Below, in pieces: positions 58,370 through 64,000 of a stretch of DNA of 64,000 bases (position 1 is the stretch's first letter; every line of letters begins with the position of its first letter). The position numbers and the translations under genes are program-made. The notes below the pieces were generated by a model. It was not told where the DNA came from and searched no databases. It saw only the letters and a list, made by a program, of their open reading frames with translations. The stretch spans positions 1 to 64,000 of the forward strand of contig CBDDRC010000013.1 in NCBI GenBank assembly GCA_965232985.1. The letters are read 5' to 3'. Origin of the DNA: JADFDG01 sp965232985. GTDB taxonomy: Bacteria > Pseudomonadota > Gammaproteobacteria > Pseudomonadales > JADFDG01.

Positions 58370-58446
58370 TGGGGTGGCTGACGGGACTCGAACCCGCGAC
58401 AACCGGAATCACAATCCGGGACTCTACCAGCTGAGCTACAGCCACC
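58370..58446 (-). tRNA. tRNA-His (anticodon GTG)
   Basis: A 77-base tRNA with anticodon loop TTGTGAT (GTG) and encoded CCA. The extra 5' G(-1), here G at 58446 opposite C73, is the identity mark of bacterial tRNA-His. Last gene of the Pro-Arg-His array. Confidence 0.97.
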
Positions 58447-58495
58447 ACGAAACCATGTCGATCACATCGCCGAACGAAGCGGATCACCTTGCGGA

Positions 58496-58572
58496 TGGCG
58501 CGCCCGGCAGGACTCGAACCTGCTACCTACGGCTTAGAAGGCCGTTGCTCTATCCAGATGAGCTACGGGCGC
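58496..58572 (-). tRNA. tRNA-Arg (anticodon TCT)
   Basis: A 77-base tRNA with acceptor GCGCCCG/CGGGCGC-G-CCA and anticodon loop CTTCTAA (TCT, reads AGA/AGG codons). It is the middle gene of the Pro-Arg-His array. Confidence 0.97.
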
Positions 58573-58577
58573 ATTCC

Positions 58578-58654
58578 TGGTCGGTGTTGAGGGATTCGAA
58601 CCCCCGACCCTCTGCTCCCAAAGCAGATGCTCTACCAGACTGAGCTAAACACCG
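58578..58654 (-). tRNA. tRNA-Pro (anticodon TGG)
   Basis: A 77-base tRNA with acceptor CGGTGTT/AACACCG-A-CCA, C1 as in bacterial tRNA-Pro, and anticodon loop TTTGGGA (TGG). First gene of the Pro-Arg-His array. Confidence 0.97.
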
Positions 58655-58766
58655 GAATCTGCCGGCCTGACCTTCCCGCAAGGGAGGCGCGCATGATACT
58701 GACACCCCCCTGCCCCGTCAATTTGGTGCGACAATGCGCGCCCGCCGGAGCCACGGAAAATGCACG

Positions 58767-59618
58767 ATGAGCGCGCTCGTTCTCGACGGTAAAGCCGTTG
58801 CCCAGCAAAGCGAAGCCGAGATGACTGCGCGGGTCATCGCACTGCAAGCGAAGAGCAACGGCCGCACACCGATTCTTGCAACCATCCTCGTTGGCGAAGA
58901 CCCGGCTTCCGCCACCTACGTGAAAATGAAGGGCAATGCCTGCCGGCGCGTGGGCATGGAATCGCTGGCCGTCACCCTGCCCGCAGCCACCACCACCGGC
59001 GAACTGCTCGCCACCATCGCCACACTGAACGTCAATCCGGACGTGCACGGCATCTTGTTGCAGCACCCGGTACCACAGCAGATCGACGAGCGGGCCTGCT
59101 TCGATGCCATTGCGCTGGGCAAGGATGTCGACGGTGTTACCTGTCTGGGTTTTGGGCGCATGAGCATGGGCGAGGCCGCGTATGGCTCGGCAACGCCGCA
59201 GGGCATCATGCGCTTGCTTGCCAGCTACAACATCGAACTTGCCGGCCGGCACGCAGTGGTGGTCGGCCGCAGCCCGATCCTCGGCAAGCCGATGGCGATG
59301 ATGCTGCTGGCAGCGAATGCAACCGTCACGATCTGTCACTCGCGCACCAGGGATCTTGCCGACCACATCAAGCGTGCCGATATCGTGGTCGGCGCAGTCG
59401 GCAAGCCGCAGTTCATCAAGGCGGCATGGATCAAGGATGGCGCCGTGGTCATCGATGCCGGGTATCACCCCGGCGGCGTTGGCGATGTTGAACTGGCACC
59501 ACTGGTTGAACGCGTTGCCGCCTATACGCCGGTGCCCGGTGGCGTCGGGCCGATGACAATCAATACGTTGATAGTGCAGACAGTGGCAGCAGGGGAAAAG
59601 GCGCTGGCTGCGTTGTGA
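58767..59618 (+). CDS. folD: Bifunctional methylenetetrahydrofolate dehydrogenase/cyclohydrolase FolD
   Basis: Interconverts 5,10-methylene-, methenyl- and 10-formyl-tetrahydrofolate with NADP. The 283-residue product from the ATG at 58767 (MSALVLDGKAVAQQSEAEMT) has the catalytic lysine in ASATYVKMKGNACRRVGM, the QHPVPQQIDE segment, and the NADP site GRSPILGKPMAMMLLAANAT. The C-terminal PGGVGPMTINTLIVQTV is the second signature. An upstream in-frame start at 58734 is not favoured. It is divergent from the tRNA-Pro array and convergent with glnS. Confidence 0.97.
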   Translation: MSALVLDGKAVAQQSEAEMTARVIALQAKSNGRTPILATILVGEDPASATYVKMKGNACRRVGMESLAVTLPAATTTGELLATIATLNVNPDVHGILLQHPVPQQIDERACFDAIALGKDVDGVTCLGFGRMSMGEAAYGSATPQGIMRLLASYNIELAGRHAVVVGRSPILGKPMAMMLLAANATVTICHSRTRDLADHIKRADIVVGAVGKPQFIKAAWIKDGAVVIDAGYHPGGVGDVELAPLVERVAAYTPVPGGVGPMTINTLIVQTVAAGEKALAAL

Positions 59619-59621
59619 GCG

Positions 59622-59665
59622 CCGGCTGGTTCGGGAGGTGGACGTTCCACCTCCGAGCCAGCCGG
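59622..59665. terminator. Long stem-loop in the folD/glnS convergent gap
   Basis: A stem of about 20 base pairs with one bulge and one mismatch and a very short loop, with arms starting CCGGCTGG and ending CCAGCCGG. It begins three bases after the folD stop. No T-run follows on either strand, so it is not a textbook intrinsic terminator, yet its place between convergent genes suggests a role in ending or protecting both transcripts. Confidence 0.5.
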
Positions 59666-59691
59666 AGTGGGAACGTGCCGACGCCTTCGGG

Positions 59692-61359
59692 TTACTTTGT
59701 AAAACCGTCGCGCAGGGTGACGGTGAGGTTGAAGACAGGCGCGCCGGGCTGGGTATCGTGCAGATCGGCGCAGAAATAGCCTTCGCGTTCGAACTGGAAG
59801 CGCTCTTCGGGCTGCGCATTGCGCAACGCCGGTTCGACGCGGGCACCGCGAAGCATGGCGAACGACCGCGGATTGATGAACGAGAGAAAATCGCGGCCAT
59901 CATGGCCGTCGGGCGTCGGGTCGGTGAACAGGCGATCGTAAAGGCGCACTTCGCAGGCGACGGATTCCTGCGCCGGCACCCAGTGGACCACGCCCTTCAC
60001 CTTGCGGCCTTCCGGGTTCTTGCCGAGCGTGTTGGCATCGTGCGAACACTTCAGTTCGACGACGTTGCCGGCGGCATCCTTCACCACTTCGTCACAGCGA
60101 ATCACGTAGGAGCCGCGCAGACGCACTTCCTGGCCAGGCTCCAGCCGCTTCCAGCCGGCCGGCGGTGCCGCGCTAAAGTCTTCCTGATCGATGCATATCT
60201 CGCGCGTCATCGGGATGGTGCGCGCGCCGAGGGACGCATCTTTCGGGTGACGCGGCAGCGTCAGTTCCTGCACCTCGCCTGCCGGCCAGGTGGTGATGAC
60301 GACCTTCAGCGGCCGCAATACACACATGGCGCGCGGTGCGGATTTGTCGAGATCGTCGCGAATAGCGAATTCCAGCATCGACATATCGACCACGCCATCG
60401 CTGCGCGTCACGCCGATCATCTCGCAGAAATGCCGGATCGACGCCGGCGTATAACCGCGCCGGCGCAGGCCGGAAATGGTCGGCATGCGCGGGTCGTCCC
60501 AGGCCAGGACATGGCCTTCGTCGACCAGTTGCTTGAGCTTGCGCTTGGACGTGATGGTGTAATTCAGGTTAAGCCGTGCAAATTCGTACTGCCGTGGCTG
60601 GCAGGCAATCGTGATGTGCTGCAACACCCAGTCGTACAACGGGCGATGATCCTCGAACTCCAGCGTACACAACGAATGGGTGATGCCTTCGAGCGCATCG
60701 GAAATCGGGTGGGTGTAGTCATACATCGGGTACACACACCAAGTGTCGCCTGTTTGATGATGATGCGCCTTGCGAATGCGATAGATGGCCGGATCGCGCA
60801 TATTGATATTCGGCGAAGCCATGTCGATCTTCGCACGCAAAATACACTGGCCTTCGTCGAACTCGCCTTTGCGCATGCGCTCGAAAAGATCGAGGTTTTC
60901 CGCCACCGAACGCGCACGGAACGGGCTGTTCGCGCCGGCTTCCGTCAGGTTGCCGCGACCTTTGCGCATTTCCTCGGCCGATTGCGAATCAACATAGGCC
61001 AGGCCCTTGCCGATCAGCTCAAGGGCAAACGCATACAATTGCGCGAAATAGGACGACGCATAGCGCACCTCGCCGTGCCAGGCGAAGCCAAGCCACTTGA
61101 CATCGCGCTGGATGGCATCGATGTACTCCTGCGATTCCTTCTCCGGGTTGGTGTCATCGAAGCGCAGATTGCAGGTGCCCTGGTAATCGAGCGCAATGCC
61201 GAAGTTCAGGCAGATCGACTTGGCATGACCAATATGCAGGTGGCCGTTTGGTTCCGGCGGGAACCGGGTAACAACCTTTTGGTGCTTGCCGGCGGCAAGG
61301 TCGGCTTCAACGATCTGGCGCAGGAAGTTGGTCGGCGACGCGTGCTCGGTGCTGCTCAT
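59692..61359 (-). CDS. glnS: Glutamine--tRNA ligase
   Basis: A class I synthetase that charges tRNA-Gln directly, as in enterics and pseudomonads, so this organism need not use the amidotransferase route for Gln-tRNA. From the ATG at 61359 (MSSTEHASPTNFLRQIVEAD) it has 555 residues. The HIGH motif is PPEPNGHLHIGHAKS and the KMSKS-type motif is ITSKRKLKQLVDEG; the C-terminal part forms the β-barrel anticodon domain. The upstream 41-codon extension is not conserved. It converges with folD and is divergent from ppiB. Confidence 0.97.
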   Translation of the reverse strand: MSSTEHASPTNFLRQIVEADLAAGKHQKVVTRFPPEPNGHLHIGHAKSICLNFGIALDYQGTCNLRFDDTNPEKESQEYIDAIQRDVKWLGFAWHGEVRYASSYFAQLYAFALELIGKGLAYVDSQSAEEMRKGRGNLTEAGANSPFRARSVAENLDLFERMRKGEFDEGQCILRAKIDMASPNINMRDPAIYRIRKAHHHQTGDTWCVYPMYDYTHPISDALEGITHSLCTLEFEDHRPLYDWVLQHITIACQPRQYEFARLNLNYTITSKRKLKQLVDEGHVLAWDDPRMPTISGLRRRGYTPASIRHFCEMIGVTRSDGVVDMSMLEFAIRDDLDKSAPRAMCVLRPLKVVITTWPAGEVQELTLPRHPKDASLGARTIPMTREICIDQEDFSAAPPAGWKRLEPGQEVRLRGSYVIRCDEVVKDAAGNVVELKCSHDANTLGKNPEGRKVKGVVHWVPAQESVACEVRLYDRLFTDPTPDGHDGRDFLSFINPRSFAMLRGARVEPALRNAQPEERFQFEREGYFCADLHDTQPGAPVFNLTVTLRDGFTK

Positions 61360-61572
61360 GGTGTCCGCTGGCTGATACGGGATGGCCCGGAAAGACGGGT
61401 CTGCTAGACTCACCCGCGACGCCAGTGCCGGCGCCCGCGCAATGGCCTGGGCAGATGGCCCGGGCAGGCAGACGGCACGCACCCGGGTCCTGAAAGGCCT
61501 GACAGTTTACCGGCCGCTCCCGGCCGCTACCAGCAGGCGCTTCCCTTCCCCCCTCGCAAACAGGATTTTTCC

Positions 61573-62070
61573 ATGAAAGTGGCACTTCGTACCTCCGCCG
61601 GCGACATCATCATTGAACTCGACAACGCGAAAGCGCCAGTGAGCGTCGAGAATTTTGTGAACTACGTGAAAGCCGGCCATTACGACGGCACGATCTTTCA
61701 CCGCGTGATCAAGGATTTCATGATCCAGGGCGGCGGCTTCACGGCCGATATGAACCAGAAGAACGCCCGAGCCTCGATCAGGAACGAAGCCAACAACGGC
61801 CTGAAGAACCTGCGCGGCACCATCGCCATGGCCCGCACCAACGAGCCACACTCGGCCAGTTCGCAGTTCTTCATCAACACTGTCGACAACGACTTCCTGA
61901 ATTTCCGCAGCGAAACAGCACAGGGCTGGGGCTATGCAGTGTTCGGCAAGGTGGTTGAAGGCATGGCCACGGTCGATGCCATCCGCAACGTGCGCACCGG
62001 CAGTGGCGGCATGCACAAGGATGTCCCGGTCGAACCGGTGACCATCAACAAAGCCGAAGTGATCGCCTGA
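61573..62070 (+). CDS. ppiB: Peptidyl-prolyl cis-trans isomerase, cyclophilin type (first copy)
   Basis: A 165-residue cytoplasmic cyclophilin. The conserved blocks FHRVIKDFMIQGGGF, GTIAMARTNEPHSASSQFFI and WGYAVFGKVVEGMATVDAIR carry the catalytic arginine-phenylalanine region and the ligand pocket. No signal peptide. It is followed after 22 bases by a second cyclophilin and then lpxH, and faces glnS in divergent direction, an arrangement seen in several gammaproteobacteria (glnS / ppiB-lpxH). Confidence 0.94.
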   Translation: MKVALRTSAGDIIIELDNAKAPVSVENFVNYVKAGHYDGTIFHRVIKDFMIQGGGFTADMNQKNARASIRNEANNGLKNLRGTIAMARTNEPHSASSQFFINTVDNDFLNFRSETAQGWGYAVFGKVVEGMATVDAIRNVRTGSGGMHKDVPVEPVTINKAEVIA

Positions 62071-62092
62071 CTACGAACCGGGAACACACACG

Positions 62093-62650
62093 ATGAAAAC
62101 CCTGCTGATTCTCCTTGTCACCAGCTTCGGCAACATCACTGTCGAGCTGGATGGCGCGAAAGCACCGCAATCCGTCGATAACTTCGTCAAGTATGTGAAC
62201 GAAGGCCACTATAACGGCACCATATTCCACCGCGTGATCGACGGCTTCATGATTCAGGGCGGCGGCTTCACCCCGACCATGCAGCAGAAGCCGACCCGCG
62301 CACCGATCAGGAACGAAGCCGACAACGGTTTGAAGAATGAGCGCGGCACCCTCGCCATGGCCCGCACTAACGATCCGCACTCGGCAACGGCGCAGTTCTT
62401 CATCAATACCGTCGACAACCGTTTCCTCGACCATACCGGCAAGACACCGGGCGGCTGGGGCTATACCGTGTTCGGCCACGTGGTCGAAGGCATGGACGTG
62501 GTCGACAAAATCGCGAAAGTACCTACAGGCATGCAGGACATGCCAAACGAAATCGTGCTGATCAAGGAAGCGCGGCTGCTCAACATGACCGAGAAAAACA
62601 AGAAAATACCTGCGCAGTCAGTGACCCCCGATGTGAAAGAAAAACTCTGA
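62093..62650 (+). CDS. Peptidyl-prolyl cis-trans isomerase, cyclophilin type (second copy)
   Basis: A 185-residue cyclophilin with clear similarity to its neighbour throughout (FHRVIDGFMIQGGGF, GTLAMARTNDPHSATAQFFI, WGYTVFGHVVEGMDVVDKIA). The N-terminus MKTLLILLVTSFGNITVELD is more hydrophobic than usual: a leucine-rich stretch runs straight into the first β-strand, without a cleavable signal. A lysine- and glutamine-rich C-terminal tail of about 20 residues is extra. Its stop overlaps the lpxH ATG (TGATG). A tandem duplication is the simplest origin. Confidence 0.9.
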   Translation: MKTLLILLVTSFGNITVELDGAKAPQSVDNFVKYVNEGHYNGTIFHRVIDGFMIQGGGFTPTMQQKPTRAPIRNEADNGLKNERGTLAMARTNDPHSATAQFFINTVDNRFLDHTGKTPGGWGYTVFGHVVEGMDVVDKIAKVPTGMQDMPNEIVLIKEARLLNMTEKNKKIPAQSVTPDVKEKL

Positions 62651-63378
62651 TGCAGGACACGCTGTTCATCTCCGACCTGCACCTCGACGAGGAGCAACCC
62701 GCCATCGCCGATGGCTTGCTCGCCTTCCTCAGCCGCGAGGCGGCGCACGCCCACACCCTGTATGTGCTGGGCGACCTGTTCGAGACCTGGATCGGAGATG
62801 ACAACGAAACGCTGTTCAATACCCGCATCGCGGCCGCATTTCGCGCCTTTACGGATGCCGGCCGGGCGCTGTATTTCATGCATGGCAACCGCGATTTCAT
62901 GCTGGGCGAAGCATTCGCCGCGCGCTGCGGCGGCACGCTGATCGGCGAAAACACCCTCATGGACCTGCACGGCACCCGCACACTGCTGCTGCACGGCGAC
63001 AGCCTGTGCACCGACGACCACGACTACCAGAAATTCCGCACCATGGTCCGCGCGCCGCAGTGGCAGGAGAATATCCTCCGTCTGCCGCTGCCGGCGCGGC
63101 TGGCGCTGGCCGCGAAAATGCGAGGCGAATCGAAAACGCACAATGCCAACAAGGCCGAAAACATTATGGACGTGAATGAGCAGGCGGTCGCTGCCACGCT
63201 GCGCGCACATCATGCCGAGGCGATCCTGCACGGCCATACCCACCGGCCGGCAGTACACCGCGTCGAACTCGGCGAGCGCACGGCCACCCGCTACGTACTG
63301 GGTGATTGGCACGCTGGAAAAGCCTGGTGCATCCGCGCCAACAGCAGCGGCATTCACCTGGAATCGTTCACGCCCTGA
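62650..63378 (+). CDS. lpxH: UDP-2,3-diacylglucosamine diphosphatase LpxH
   Basis: A calcineurin-like metallophosphatase that forms lipid X in lipid A synthesis at the inner membrane. The 242 residues contain all metal motifs: D9-x-H11 (FISDLHL), GDLFETWIGDD, GNRDFML, HGDSLCTDD, and GHTHRP. It starts inside the stop codon of the second cyclophilin. Presence of LpxH rather than LpxI or LpxG agrees with a gamma- or betaproteobacterium that makes lipopolysaccharide. Confidence 0.96.
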   Translation: MQDTLFISDLHLDEEQPAIADGLLAFLSREAAHAHTLYVLGDLFETWIGDDNETLFNTRIAAAFRAFTDAGRALYFMHGNRDFMLGEAFAARCGGTLIGENTLMDLHGTRTLLLHGDSLCTDDHDYQKFRTMVRAPQWQENILRLPLPARLALAAKMRGESKTHNANKAENIMDVNEQAVAATLRAHHAEAILHGHTHRPAVHRVELGERTATRYVLGDWHAGKAWCIRANSSGIHLESFTP

Positions 63379-63404
63379 AAACCGTCGCGCTGCTCGCCTG
63401 GCGA

Positions 63405-64000
63405 TCAGGGCAGCGCCGCCGGCACACCGCTGTGAAAGCGGAACTCCGTATCCGGGCTTTCAATGAGTTCACGTTCGATTTGCCGAAACAACGCGATACG
63501 CGCGTCGATCGGTACTGCGGCATAACGCAGCGCCAAATCGAGATAATCCGTGTAGTGACGCTCTTCGCTGCGCAGCAGGAAGCGGTAGTAGCGCGCGAGA
63601 TCCGTGTCAAGAAACGGGGCCAGCGCCGCAAACCGCTCGCAGGAGCGCGCTTCGATGAAAGCGCCGACGATAAGCGTATCCACCAGCCTTGCCGGCTCTT
63701 CGTTGCTCATATGCCGGCGCAGCCCGCTCGCATAGCGCGCCGCCGACAGCGGCCGATACGCAATGCCACGCTGCTGCATGATTGCCGCCACCTGCTCGAA
63801 GTGCAGCAGCTCCTCGCGCGCCAACTGGCCAAGCGGGGCAATCAGTTCCGTTTTGTCGGCATGGCGAAACAGCAGGTTCAGCGCTGTGGAAGCCGCCTTT
63901 TTCTCGCAATTGGCGTGGTCGATCAGCAGGATGTCGAGGTTGGCAACGGCTGCGTCGATCCAGCCTTGCGGCGTGGGGCAGCCGACAAACGCGGCGCAAG
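63405..64000 (-). CDS. miaE: tRNA-(ms2io6A)-hydroxylase MiaE, 5' part cut by the window end
   Basis: A non-haem diiron monooxygenase that hydroxylates the isopentenyl group of ms2i6A37 in tRNA. The frame is open to the right edge, so the N-terminus is missing; at least 198 residues are seen. Ferritin-like helices with diiron ligands are visible: LLIDHANCEKKAASTALNLL (Glu, plus a conserved His), EELLHFEQV (E-x2-H), FIEARSCERFAAL, and EERHYTDYLDLA (E-x2-H). It converges with lpxH with a 26-base gap. The ATG at 63824 is internal and not the true start. Confidence 0.9.
   Translation of the reverse strand, partial: CAAFVGCPTPQGWIDAAVANLDILLIDHANCEKKAASTALNLLFRHADKTELIAPLGQLAREELLHFEQVAAIMQQRGIAYRPLSAARYASGLRRHMSNEEPARLVDTLIVGAFIEARSCERFAALAPFLDTDLARYYRFLLRSEERHYTDYLDLALRYAAVPIDARIALFRQIERELIESPDTEFRFHSGVPAALP

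Overview
The window looks like chromosomal DNA of a GC-rich gammaproteobacterium. Several gene orders match that class: uvrY-uvrC-pgsA followed by tRNA-Gly-Cys-Leu; serS-crcB-rarA-lolA-ftsK / trxB-aat-bpt-infA / clpA-clpS-cspD-icd; mnmA-hflD; alaS-lysC-csrA; pncC-recA-recX; and tig-clpP-clpX-lon-hupB-ppiD. LexA boxes of the CTGT-N8-ACAG type in front of recA fit the same class. The placement of lysC between alaS and csrA and the infA/clpA block resemble Pseudomonas-like lineages more than enterics. No species can be named from this sequence.

Region by region. (1) Positions 1-3494 are the end of an integrated element: a divergent pair of uncharacterised genes (a 521-residue protein with winged-helix-like segments and a 232-residue coiled-coil protein) plus an AlpA-type excisionase/regulator, abutting the 3' end of tRNA-Leu(TAA). 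(2) 3495-8582 holds tRNA-Leu, tRNA-Cys, tRNA-Gly, pgsA, uvrC, uvrY, an MFS transporter and tRNA-Ser(TGA). (3) 8733-11214 is tusD-tusC-tusB-tusE plus a ybiB/trpD2-like gene. (4) 11231-24960 is a housekeeping block: serS, crcB, rarA, lolA, ftsK, trxB, aat, bpt, infA, clpA, clpS, cspD, icd. (5) 25231-28829 holds moaC-moaD-moaE on one strand and nudJ-like, mnmA, hflD on the other. (6) 28939-31116 is an accessory stretch: a cytosolic-type sulfotransferase, a short-chain dehydrogenase and a small unknown gene. (7) 31181-36973 holds tRNA-Arg, tRNA-Ser(GCT), csrA, lysC, alaS, a TauE/SafE remnant and a TerC-family gene. (8) 37120-44404 holds ppnN, tamA, tamB. (9) 44430-47834 holds zntB-like, recX, recA, pncC. 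(10) 47835-48475 is a long non-coding stretch with a perfect CRP-type palindrome, followed by a small exported protein and a spermidine-synthase-like protein. (11) 49715-58246 is the folding and proteolysis cluster ppiD, hupB, lon, clpX, clpP, tig. (12) tRNA-His, tRNA-Arg(TCT), tRNA-Pro(TGG), folD, glnS, two tandem ppiB-type cyclophilins, lpxH and a truncated miaE close the window.

Functional links. The sulfur relay TusBCD-TusE feeds MnmA, so both halves of tRNA 2-thiouridine synthesis are present. Aat, Bpt, ClpS and ClpA form a complete bacterial N-degron route within about 5 kb. ClpP and ClpX with Lon, trigger factor, PpiD and the two cyclophilins make the protein quality-control set. UvrY and CsrA are the two ends of the BarA/UvrY-Csr circuit, but no Csr-type small RNA was convincingly seen. 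RecA, RecX and LexA boxes represent the SOS response. Most of the window is ordinary core genome. The parts least explained by known families are the tRNA-Leu-linked element, the 47.8-48.9 kb region, and the sulfotransferase stretch.
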